From positions 1,133,501 to 1,197,500 of the forward strand of contig NZ_CP049249.1 of the NCBI RefSeq assembly GCF_011046895.1: DNA of 64,000 nt, written 5' to 3'. How positions within the stretch are numbered: the stretch's first letter is position 1; the number at the start of each line of letters is the position of its first letter. Shown here piece after piece: positions 52,036-60,327 of the stretch. The translations under genes and the position numbers were made by a program. The DNA comes from Rhizobium rhizoryzae. Lineage in GTDB: Bacteria > Pseudomonadota > Alphaproteobacteria > Rhizobiales > Rhizobiaceae. Below the pieces are notes generated by a model. That model was not told where the DNA came from. It ran no database searches and saw only the letters and a program-made list of their open reading frames with translations.

Positions 52036-53075
52036 GCCCGTCGCTCGTCTTTGCCTATCCAGGCGATCTCATGACGAAAACCGGCGGTTACGCCTACGAC
52101 CGCCATATCGTCAGCGAATTGAGATCAGCCGGTTGGACGGTCAACATGATGCCGCTTGGCCCAGGGTTCCCCTATCCGCGCGAAAGGGATCTTCGGAATG
52201 CGGAATCGTTGATTGCCGCACTTCCGGATGAAACTGTGCTGCTCGTGGATGGTCTGGCCTATGGCGTCCTGCACGAGGTGGCCGAGCGCGAACGGGAACG
52301 GTTGCGGATTCTGGCGCTCGTACATCATCCGCTGGCGCTTGAGACCGGTCTCGATCCTGCAGACCGCGTCAGGCTGGAGGTCAGCGAACGGCTCGCTCTA
52401 ACCTGCACCAGACATGTCTTCGTAACCTCGCCAGCGACTGCAAAGACGCTGGAAAGCTCCTACGGGCTGACCTCGTCTCACATTACGGTTGTTCTGCCAG
52501 GGACCGAGCCGGTTCAACCTGCGCAGCGCGGCTCAAATGTGCCGCACATTGTCTCGGTCGGTTCGCTGACGCCACGAAAAGGCCATGACGTGTTGCTGCG
52601 GGCGCTGGATACGGTGCGTGAGGTGCCCTGGCGCGCGACGATAGTCGGCAGTGAGAAGCTCGAGCCTTCTACGACGAGAACCCTTCGGGCTCTGGTGAAG
52701 GAGCTTGATCTGGAGGACCGTGTTGTTCTTGCGGGAGAAATTGATGATGTGGGCGAGGTATTCGCGTCTGCTGATCTCTTCGCGCTCGCAAGCCGCTACG
52801 AAGGATACGGCATGGTGTTCGCAGAAGCGCTGGCCCACGGTCTCCCGGTTATCGCCTGTCGGGCAGGGGCAGTTCCGGATGTGGTACCTGCCGGTGCTGG
52901 TCGGCTGGTTCCACCGGACGATCCAGCGGCCTTTGGAACTGCATTACGGGAAGTGTTGCAGGATAATGACCTCGCCGATGAAATGGCGAAAGCGGCTTAC
53001 GCCGCCGGCAAGCAGCTTCCGACCTGGGCGCAGTCGGCATCCGTCCTCTCCGACAGACTGAAGGATTTTGCATGA
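52032..53075 (+). CDS. GT4-family glycosyltransferase
   Basis: A 347-residue retaining glycosyltransferase with a GT-B fold. It has the N-terminal glycine loop TKTGGYAYDRH, the donor-site segment SVGSLTPRKGHDVLLRAL, the E-x7-E-like block SRYEGYGMVFAEALAHGLPVI and GAGRLVPPDD. Translation probably starts at TTG 52032, which overlaps the preceding stop; the first internal ATG (52071) would remove the first beta strand. Donor and acceptor are unknown. Its position suggests glycosylation of a pterin- or pyrimidine-like product. Confidence 0.9.
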   Translation: MSPSLVFAYPGDLMTKTGGYAYDRHIVSELRSAGWTVNMMPLGPGFPYPRERDLRNAESLIAALPDETVLLVDGLAYGVLHEVAERERERLRILALVHHPLALETGLDPADRVRLEVSERLALTCTRHVFVTSPATAKTLESSYGLTSSHITVVLPGTEPVQPAQRGSNVPHIVSVGSLTPRKGHDVLLRALDTVREVPWRATIVGSEKLEPSTTRTLRALVKELDLEDRVVLAGEIDDVGEVFASADLFALASRYEGYGMVFAEALAHGLPVIACRAGAVPDVVPAGAGRLVPPDDPAAFGTALREVLQDNDLADEMAKAAYAAGKQLPTWAQSASVLSDRLKDFA

Positions 53076-53869
53076 GTGGTTTTGATAAAAGCTGGCTCGC
53101 GCTGCGGGAGCCTGCAGATCTCGCGGCGCGCGACCCGGGTCTGGTCGAACACATCGTGGGTTGGCTGCGCCAGAATGCAAGACCGGTGATCGTTGATATC
53201 GGCTGTGGAACCGGTTCGAGCGTACGCGCCTTGGGGCCGATGTTTCCTTCCGCTTTGCAGGTGGACTGGAGGCTGGTTGACTACGATCCGGCGCTTCTCC
53301 GCGAGGCGAGACTCCAACTTGGCGACGATGGTCTTGAGTATCACCAGGTTGATCTCAACCACCTTGAAAATCTGCCGTTGGAAGGTGCTTCTGTACTCTC
53401 AGCCTCCGCATTCTTTGATCTCGCATCGGCGAGGTTTTGCGAGGAGATCGCAGCTCTTGTCGCAAAGCGCCGTTGTGCCTTCTACGCCGCGCTGAACTAT
53501 GATGGCAAAGTAGAGTGGAGCAACCCTCATCCACTCGATCGCGATGTCGTCCGTGATTTCAACCAGCATCAACGCATGGACAAGGGTCTGGGTTCTGCAT
53601 TGGGCCCTCAAGCCGTGGCACATCTGCAGGGAGTGTTTGAAAGCCTTGATTACCGGATTTTCGTCGCCGAAAGCCCCTGGATCCTGGGAGAAGAAGAAGC
53701 GACGCTCCAGCAGGAAATGCTGAAAGGAATGATGCGACCGGTTCTTGAGATCGGCAGGCTTTCGCCTGCCGAAGTCGAGGAATGGTTGGAGTTCAGATTA
53801 GACAGGGTCCGCGAGCGCTCGAGCTGTCGGGTTGGCCATCTGGACATCCTTGCCTTGCCGCGCGCTTGA
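53072..53869 (+). CDS. SAM-dependent methyltransferase
   Basis: A 265-residue class I methyltransferase. Motif I is VDIGCGTGSS (residues 41-50), the acidic residue after strand 2 lies in WRLVDYDPALL, and HQVDLNHL and SASAFFDL follow. The start overlaps the glycosyltransferase stop (ATGA). The last 72 bases overlap the end of the convergent RibD-type gene. The methyl acceptor is unknown; the operon suggests a modified GTP-derived heterocycle or its sugar. Confidence 0.9.
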   Translation: MSGFDKSWLALREPADLAARDPGLVEHIVGWLRQNARPVIVDIGCGTGSSVRALGPMFPSALQVDWRLVDYDPALLREARLQLGDDGLEYHQVDLNHLENLPLEGASVLSASAFFDLASARFCEEIAALVAKRRCAFYAALNYDGKVEWSNPHPLDRDVVRDFNQHQRMDKGLGSALGPQAVAHLQGVFESLDYRIFVAESPWILGEEEATLQQEMLKGMMRPVLEIGRLSPAEVEEWLEFRLDRVRERSSCRVGHLDILALPRA

Positions 53870-54634
53870 GGAAGCAGCTTCGGCCCGGAGGCGGCAGTCG
53901 AACAGGATGTCGCTTCCGAGGCTGTAGACGCTGGCCTGCGGCCGCTGCGCTTCGGACAGGAACTTGATGGGATTGAGCGAGATTCCCGATGGTCCTGACC
54001 CGATGATCAGCGGGGCTATGGAGACGTGCAGGTGATCGATGAGATCCTGCTCGAGAAAACGGGCGATCGTCCGCGCTCCACCCTCAACTAATATCTTGTT
54101 CAATCCGCGGTCTTGCAACACGTTCAGGATGTCATGCGGACAGAGGCCTCGTTCTTTCAGGGGCAATCTTATGACGTCGGCGCGCAGAGCGCGACGCGGC
54201 GCCTCGGCAGATTGGATGACGATGACCGGGGCCCCATCATCCAGCAAAATTCGTTCAGAGCCCGTCAGTTCGGCACGACAATCGATGACGACTCGGACGG
54301 GATCCGGTCCTCTGACCTCGCGAACGGATAATCTGGGATTGTCGGCCTTTACTGTGCCAACACCGACAAGAACCGCATCCATCAGCGCACGGCACCGATG
54401 CAGATGGGCAAGACCATCAGGGCCGGATATGTCGCGGGCATCGCCGAAAGGCGTTGCCACGCGTCCATCGAGAGACTGTCCCACTTGCGCCAGGACGAAC
54501 GGGCCGCGTGCTTCTGCCAAAGGCCCATAGAGCATTGCGGCAGCGCTTCGTTCAATTGAAAGACGGCTGGCTGAACTGTTACGCGCCTGAAGCAAATGGC
54601 CCCAGATCTGGTCCGTCATTTCAACGCGACGCAT
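53798..54634 (-). CDS. RibD C-terminal-type reductase (DHFR-like fold)
   Basis: A 278-residue protein with the RibD reductase domain but no deaminase domain. GVGTVKADNPRLSV (91-104) and ILVEGGARTIARFLE are diagnostic; FVLAQVGQSLDGRVA starts the domain after about 45 extra residues. RibD reductases reduce the ribosyl group of the GTP cyclohydrolase II product to ribityl, which fits the ribA gene in the same region. ATG 54634 has GGGAGG 8 bases upstream. It follows the cytochrome b561 gene by 15 bases. Confidence 0.9.
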   Translation of the reverse strand: MRRVEMTDQIWGHLLQARNSSASRLSIERSAAAMLYGPLAEARGPFVLAQVGQSLDGRVATPFGDARDISGPDGLAHLHRCRALMDAVLVGVGTVKADNPRLSVREVRGPDPVRVVIDCRAELTGSERILLDDGAPVIVIQSAEAPRRALRADVIRLPLKERGLCPHDILNVLQDRGLNKILVEGGARTIARFLEQDLIDHLHVSIAPLIIGSGPSGISLNPIKFLSEAQRPQASVYSLGSDILFDCRLRAEAASSSARQGKDVQMANPTARALADPV

Positions 54635-54649
54635 AAGCAAACCTCCCGC

Positions 54650-55180
54650 TTACAGCATTTTATGCAGCGTTCCGTCTCTCTTGATGAGATGGTGAAACAG
54701 CACGCCAGCGATATGTAACGCAAAAAGGGCAAGAAGGATCCATGCGCTCCAGGTGTGGATGGTAGAAAATGTCGGGGCCAGTGTTGGAAGTTTGCCGATC
54801 GGACTCCATACGGTGAAAAGGCCGAACCAGGAGAGGGGGAAGCCATGGGCGTTCGTTGCGAGAAAGCCACTAACCGGCATGACCACCAGCATCAGATACA
54901 GTAGCGCGTGAACCAGTCTGGCAAGAGCAGCAAGTGGACCTCCGCCGCTGGAAACAGGCGTCTCACTCGTCAATCGTATGCCGATACGAACCAGCATGAC
55001 CCACAGCACGAGGAAGCCGATTGATTCATGCAGCATGTAGAAAGTGAGCTTGAAGGGCTCCGCCGTGAATTTGATCATCATCCCCAGCGGCCAGGTTGCC
55101 AGGACGCCGAGTGCGACGATCCAGTGCAGGGCTCGCATGGGCGCGGGATAGGGTATCGTTGACAAGCGGTCAGTCTGCAT
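54650..55180 (-). CDS. Cytochrome b561-type diheme membrane protein
   Basis: A 176-residue four-helix protein of the bacterial cytochrome b561 family. Heme-ligand histidine candidates are in MRALHWIV, YMLHESIGF and the pair in ALHIAGVLFHHLI. These proteins pass electrons between quinone and partners or oxidise superoxide (CybB). It is co-directional with the RibD-type reductase and divergent from the P450 gene (207-base gap). Confidence 0.92.
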   Translation of the reverse strand: MQTDRLSTIPYPAPMRALHWIVALGVLATWPLGMMIKFTAEPFKLTFYMLHESIGFLVLWVMLVRIGIRLTSETPVSSGGGPLAALARLVHALLYLMLVVMPVSGFLATNAHGFPLSWFGLFTVWSPIGKLPTLAPTFSTIHTWSAWILLALFALHIAGVLFHHLIKRDGTLHKML

Positions 55181-55387
55181 GGCTGTTCACCTCCTGGGTC
55201 TGATACGTTTTCTGACAAGGCTGGATCAGGAGAGTGCTGGAGTTGCTGCCGTTCCACCGATGACATGGCATCACAAAATCGTTTGGCAGGCCGGCCGAAT
55301 CCCAAAACTTCTATTTTTCTGCGGATGGCTGTTTCGTGGCATCGCGAATTGATTTCGCTTTCTGCATTGATGATGTAGTCCTCAGGA

Positions 55388-56635
55388 ATGACCGACATGA
55401 ACGAATTCCTGCGCATCGATGCATCCACCCGCCGGGTTTGGCTGGATGCTCGCCATCCCGGATTCTACAGCAATCCGAACCTGACCTATGCACAGCTGCA
55501 TGCCCAGTGCCCCACCTTCTTCTGGGAGCAACAAGGGCAATGGTTTTTCACTGGATACGACCACGTCAATGCCCTGCTGAGGGATCGAAGATTTGGTCGA
55601 CAGATCCTTCACATTGCCAGCCGGGAAGAGCTTGGGTTGGCGGAGCCGCCAGAGCATACCCGCAATTTCGATCTGGCCGAAAGACATTCGCTTCTGGAGA
55701 TCGAGCCACCGGAACACACGCGACTGCGGACGCTGGTCAATCGCGCCTTTGTGTCGCGCCATGTCGAGAAGATGAGCGGCGAAATCGAGCAACTTGCGAA
55801 CGATCTGATCGACAGGTTCGAGAGCGCCGGACGAGTAGAACTCTTGTCAGCCTTCGCCGACATCATCCCCGTTACAATGATTGCGCGGATGATCGGAATC
55901 CAGGAGGAGATGGGGCCGCAGCTTCTGCGCTGGAGCCATGATTATGTCGGCATGTATATGTTCAAGCGAAGCCGCGCAGATGAAGAGGCGGCTGATCGCT
56001 CTGCCAGGGAGTTCGCAGATTATGTGCGCTCGGTCATCGCAGAGCGCCGCAGCGTCCCGAAAGACGATCTGCTGAGCCACATGATCCACACGGAGCACAA
56101 GGGTCAGTTTCTCACGGAGGAGGAACTGATCTCCACCACGATCGTGCTTCTCAATGCCGGCCATGAGGCGACGGTTCATCAAATCGGCAATTCAGTTCGG
56201 ATCATTCTGGAAAGCGGGCTTCCGGTGAGCGACCTGTTTCGGGACTCGGCTTCGACGGAACGCGTGGTCGAGGAAACGCTCAGGCTCTGCGCTCCCGTTC
56301 ATATTTTCCAGCGCTGGGCGTTGGAGGAGGTTGAAGTCGAAGGCGTATCGCTCAAGCGCGGCGACAAGGTGAGCCTCATCCTGGCTGCCGCCAATCTGGA
56401 TCCGGCAAAGTTCCCGGACCCGCTCATCTTCAAGCCTGACCGCAACGATGGAGCAAATCTTTCCTTCGGGGCGGGCATCCATTTCTGCATTGGCGCGCCC
56501 TTGGCACGCCTCGAGCTGAACATTGTCCTGCCTCTTCTGTTCCGGCGCTTGCCGAACCTAAAGCTGGCGCAGACGCCCCAGGTGAAGGACGTCTACCATT
56601 TTCATGGGCTTGAAGCGCTGCATCTGACTTGGTGA
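55388..56635 (+). CDS. Cytochrome P450
   Basis: A soluble bacterial class I P450 of 415 residues. The oxygen-binding I helix reads LNAGHEATVHQ (AGHEAT with a histidine instead of the usual E/D-T pattern preceding), the ExxR is in EETLR, and the heme cysteine is C367 in FGAGIHFCIG. No ferredoxin or reductase gene is adjacent. The substrate cannot be predicted. It converges on the molybdoenzyme gene with a 14-base gap. Confidence 0.95.
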   Translation: MTDMNEFLRIDASTRRVWLDARHPGFYSNPNLTYAQLHAQCPTFFWEQQGQWFFTGYDHVNALLRDRRFGRQILHIASREELGLAEPPEHTRNFDLAERHSLLEIEPPEHTRLRTLVNRAFVSRHVEKMSGEIEQLANDLIDRFESAGRVELLSAFADIIPVTMIARMIGIQEEMGPQLLRWSHDYVGMYMFKRSRADEEAADRSAREFADYVRSVIAERRSVPKDDLLSHMIHTEHKGQFLTEEELISTTIVLLNAGHEATVHQIGNSVRIILESGLPVSDLFRDSASTERVVEETLRLCAPVHIFQRWALEEVEVEGVSLKRGDKVSLILAAANLDPAKFPDPLIFKPDRNDGANLSFGAGIHFCIGAPLARLELNIVLPLLFRRLPNLKLAQTPQVKDVYHFHGLEALHLTW

Positions 56636-56649
56636 TAGGTTCAACCGGT

Positions 56650-58920
56650 TTACGTTACGATCTGGACCGGAACGGCTTTTGATGCCGGGGTTTTCGAATG
56701 TTGATCGTGATGCGAAAGGGGAATCAGCGGGTTGAGCTCCGGGTAATAGCCGGCGATACAGCCATTCGGCAGGTCGAATGGTGTCACCGTCAGGCCGCCC
56801 ACGTAGCGCTTGCGTCCGTCGTCGGCATCTGAGGAGAGGCCGACAACCTGGCCTTCGCGAAGTCCAGCCTTTCGGATCTCCGACGGGCTCATCAATAGAA
56901 CTGAACGCGTACCTTCGATCCCGCGCAGGCGATCGCTGTATCCATAGACGGTCGTGTTGAACTGATCGTTGCTGCGCAGCGTGATGAGGCGGTAGCGTCC
57001 AGCAGAGTCTGCGAACCCGGCCGCCGAGAGTTGCTTGGGAAGGGTGAACTCCGCCTTGCCGCTTTCCGTTTTCCAGATCCGCTCCCGAGCGCTATTGCCG
57101 CGATAGAAGCCACCCGGGGTAAACACTCGGGCGTTAAAATCGTGGAACTGGTCAGGGTAGGTGGCCTCGATCAGGTCGCGGACCTTCGAGTAGTCGCCTG
57201 TCCATTCATCCCACCGCACTTTCGGGTTGGGGGCAAGGGTCTCCTTGGCGATACCCGCTACGATAGCTAGCTCGGACTTCAGGTGTTCGCTCGCGGGCTT
57301 GCGCTTGGCAATCGATCCGTGGATGCAGCTGAAAGTATCCTCGATCGTCACGATTTGCGGGCCCGCCTCCTGCAGGTCTTCCTCGGAGCGCCCAAGACAG
57401 GGCAGGAGATAGGCGATATCGCCGTTGAAAAGATGGCTGCGATTGAGTTTGGTTGCGATCTGGACTGTTAGCCGCATGCGGGGCCAGGCCTCTTCCATGG
57501 CGCCCTGCTCGGGAATGGCCCGAACGAAATTCCCGCCAAGACCAATGAATGCTTTGACGGTGCCGTCCAGAATTCCCTGGCATGCGTCTACCGTGGTCAG
57601 TCCTTTTTCGCGCGGTGCTGTGAAGCCGAACATCTCCTCCAGCCTGTCGAGTGGTACAAGCTCCGGCTTCTCCGATATCCCGACGGTGCGCTGGCCTTGC
57701 ACGTTGGAATGGCCGCGCACAGGTGAGATGCCTGTGCCATCACGACCAATATTGCCTTTCATCAGGAGCAGATTGACGAACATGCCGATGTTATCAAACC
57801 CGTGAACCTGCTGGGTGAGCCCCATGCCATAGATGCCGATGACGCGTTCCGCTTCGACATAGACCTGCCCCGCCTGTTCCAGGGCATCACGCGTAAGACC
57901 GGATTCGTGCTCGATCTGCTCCCATGGTGTTGAGCGCACGAGCTGTTCAAACGCTTCGAAATCATGCGTATGCTGATCTATGAAATCACGATCCAGAACG
58001 CTGCGTCCGCTTGATCGTGCCTCGTCATCCTTGGCCAGAACATGTTTGCAAAGTCCCATGAGGGCCGCAATATCGCCTCCAGCCTTGACCTGAAGATAGT
58101 AGCTGGAGATTTGCGTTTCCTGGCCGGTCAGCATCTCGGTCGGGCTTTGCGGATTGATCATTGCTTCCAGCCCGCGTTCGCGAACCGGGTTGAACGTGAC
58201 GATCCGGCAGCCCCGCTTCACCGCGTCCTGAAGAGGATGCAGGAAACGCGGGCTGTTGGAGCCTGTGTTCTGGCCGAAGAAGAAGATGGCGTCACAGGTG
58301 GAGAAGTCCTCGTAGACCGATGTGCCGACTGGAGCGCCGATGACTTTCTTCAGGGCGACGGACGTCGTCTCATGACACATGTTGGAACTGTCGGGCAGAT
58401 TATTGTTTCCGTAGAGTCGCGCGAACAATGCGTAGAGATAAGATGTTTCGAGGCTGGCTCGACCAGAGGCATAGAAAACCGCGGATTTCGGATCGAGAGA
58501 CTTTAGCTCGCGACCGATGGCGGAAAAGGCTTCATCCCAGGAGCAAGCGACATAAGTGTCCAGCTCGCGATCATAGCGCAGCGGATGGGTAAGACGCCCC
58601 GTTTGTTCGAGATCGTGATCCGTCCAGTCCCGCAGTTCGGAAACCGTATGTTTTGCAAAGAAATCGGGCGTGCATCTGCGCGTCGTAAGCTCCCACAGGG
58701 TCGCCTTCGCACCATTCTCGCAGAACTCGAATGCATTGTGATTGGCAGGCTTCGTCCAGGCGCAGGACGTGCACATGAAACCGCCAGGCTTGTTCTGGTG
58801 GGCGAGCGTATCGAGAACGCCAGGGGTCGGCCATTCCTTGCCGAAAATGCGGGTGATACCTCTCAGCGAGCCCCAACCGCCAGCCGGTCCATCATATTTC
58901 ACGGTATCCTGATCAGCCAC
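56650..58920 (-). CDS. FdhF/YdeP-family molybdopterin oxidoreductase
   Basis: A 756-residue molybdoenzyme of the YdeP branch. FMCTSCAWTKP and FEFCENGAKA form the cysteine region, and SNMCHETTSVALKK, FFGQNTGSNSPR and FNPVRERGLE are cofactor-binding blocks. YdeP-type enzymes have no settled reaction; in E. coli YdeP aids acid resistance. GTG 58920 is preferred because AAGGAG lies 8 bases upstream; an in-frame ATG at 58971 has no RBS. No fdhD or membrane subunit is nearby, so it is probably a cytoplasmic single-subunit enzyme. Confidence 0.93.
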   Translation of the reverse strand: MADQDTVKYDGPAGGWGSLRGITRIFGKEWPTPGVLDTLAHQNKPGGFMCTSCAWTKPANHNAFEFCENGAKATLWELTTRRCTPDFFAKHTVSELRDWTDHDLEQTGRLTHPLRYDRELDTYVACSWDEAFSAIGRELKSLDPKSAVFYASGRASLETSYLYALFARLYGNNNLPDSSNMCHETTSVALKKVIGAPVGTSVYEDFSTCDAIFFFGQNTGSNSPRFLHPLQDAVKRGCRIVTFNPVRERGLEAMINPQSPTEMLTGQETQISSYYLQVKAGGDIAALMGLCKHVLAKDDEARSSGRSVLDRDFIDQHTHDFEAFEQLVRSTPWEQIEHESGLTRDALEQAGQVYVEAERVIGIYGMGLTQQVHGFDNIGMFVNLLLMKGNIGRDGTGISPVRGHSNVQGQRTVGISEKPELVPLDRLEEMFGFTAPREKGLTTVDACQGILDGTVKAFIGLGGNFVRAIPEQGAMEEAWPRMRLTVQIATKLNRSHLFNGDIAYLLPCLGRSEEDLQEAGPQIVTIEDTFSCIHGSIAKRKPASEHLKSELAIVAGIAKETLAPNPKVRWDEWTGDYSKVRDLIEATYPDQFHDFNARVFTPGGFYRGNSARERIWKTESGKAEFTLPKQLSAAGFADSAGRYRLITLRSNDQFNTTVYGYSDRLRGIEGTRSVLLMSPSEIRKAGLREGQVVGLSSDADDGRKRYVGGLTVTPFDLPNGCIAGYYPELNPLIPLSHHDQHSKTPASKAVPVQIVT

Positions 58921-59062
58921 CAGCGCATCTCCTTCTGCCTGCGGTCCAGGCCGAAAGCAGCTCTGTGTCATTGCAGATTGAACGACTGCATTGGCGTGAT
59001 GCTTCGACGGCCCGCTTGGGCAACTCGAAGAAAGCCGGTTGGTTCCCCGCCTGATCTAGCTT

Positions 59063-60247
59063 TCAGGAATCGATCAGGAATCGTTCCGCAAGGCGTGACC
59101 AGAGTGCCGCTCCAACCGGAATGTTGGCATCGGAGAAATTGTATTTCGGATTATGCAGGCCAGCCGACTCGATACCATTGCCAAGGCGGATGAAGGCACC
59201 CGGCAATTTCTCCAGCATATAGGCAAAATCTTCGCTGCCGGGGATGAGCGGACAGACGCCAACCTTCTCCGGCCCGACGAGCTCTGACGCAATCGTTTTG
59301 ATGAATTCGGCCTCTGCCTCACTGTTGGATACAACAGGGGTGCCGCGCACATAATCAACGATCGCTTCCGCGCCGTGCCCTTCGGCGACGGAGAAGGCGA
59401 GGGTGCGGATGCGTTCCTCCAGCAAATTGCGGATACCGGCATCGAACGACCGGATGCTGAGCCTGATCATGGCGGTTTCCGGTATGACATTTGCGGCATC
59501 ACCGCCGTGGATGGCGCCCACGGTCACGACTGCGGTTTGGGTGGGGTCGATGCTGCGCGATACCACCGTCTGCAGGCTGACGACGAGCGAGCATGCCGCG
59601 ACAATCGGATCTATCGCAAGGTGTGGCCGGGAGGCATGCCCCCCTTTGCCAAGGATAGTGATGGTGGCCGTATCGGACGCCGCCATCATCGGGCCCGGCC
59701 GGATCATGAAGTGGCCTTCAGCCAGTCCCGGGTGATTGTGAAGCCCAAAGACCGCGTCTGCAGGAAAGCGTTGAAACAGCCCGTCCGCGATCATCCGCTG
59801 GGCGCCGCTATTGCCGCTTGCTTCCTCCGCCGGTTGAAAGATGAGATTGAGCGTACCGCTGAACCTCCTGGTCCTTGCCAGATACTCCGCCGCAGCGAGC
59901 AATACTGTTGTATGGCCATCATGGCCACAGGAATGGGCCTTGCCCACCGTTTTGCTTGCATAGGGAAGCCCCGTTTCTTCCTGAATGGGAAGTGCATCCA
60001 TATCTGCGCGCAGAGCCAGGCTCTTCGTTCCGCTGCCTTCCCGTAGACGTCCGACAACGCCGTGTCCACCGATGCCGGTTGTTACCTCATAGCCCCAGGA
60101 GCGCAGCTTGTCGGCGACGAACCGCGCAGTTTCCTCTTCTTCATGGGAGAGTTCGGGATGCGCATGAAGATGTTGCCTTATCGCTGTCATCTCCTCGTGG
60201 GTCTTTTCGAGATCCGCAATATGGGCGTAGACATCATCATTCAGCAT
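59063..60247 (-). CDS. M20-family amidohydrolase (hippurate hydrolase-like)
   Basis: A 394-residue zinc/manganese amidohydrolase. Metal ligands are in SCGHDGHT, QPAEEASG and FGLHNHP, with the late IPGSEDFAYML. The lid domain (GKGGHASRPHLAIDPI) supports dimerisation. Substrates in this group are N-acyl amino acids such as hippurate or indole-acetyl amino acids. It follows the molybdoenzyme on the same strand with a 142-base gap between genes. Confidence 0.93.
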   Translation of the reverse strand: MLNDDVYAHIADLEKTHEEMTAIRQHLHAHPELSHEEEETARFVADKLRSWGYEVTTGIGGHGVVGRLREGSGTKSLALRADMDALPIQEETGLPYASKTVGKAHSCGHDGHTTVLLAAAEYLARTRRFSGTLNLIFQPAEEASGNSGAQRMIADGLFQRFPADAVFGLHNHPGLAEGHFMIRPGPMMAASDTATITILGKGGHASRPHLAIDPIVAACSLVVSLQTVVSRSIDPTQTAVVTVGAIHGGDAANVIPETAMIRLSIRSFDAGIRNLLEERIRTLAFSVAEGHGAEAIVDYVRGTPVVSNSEAEAEFIKTIASELVGPEKVGVCPLIPGSEDFAYMLEKLPGAFIRLGNGIESAGLHNPKYNFSDANIPVGAALWSRLAERFLIDS

Positions 60248-60327
60248 AGGGCACCGGTCTGTTTTGGATTACGAGGCCGATCATAGGAATTTTAGCGCGG
60301 ATGAATAGCTGAGATATCAGAAATCTG

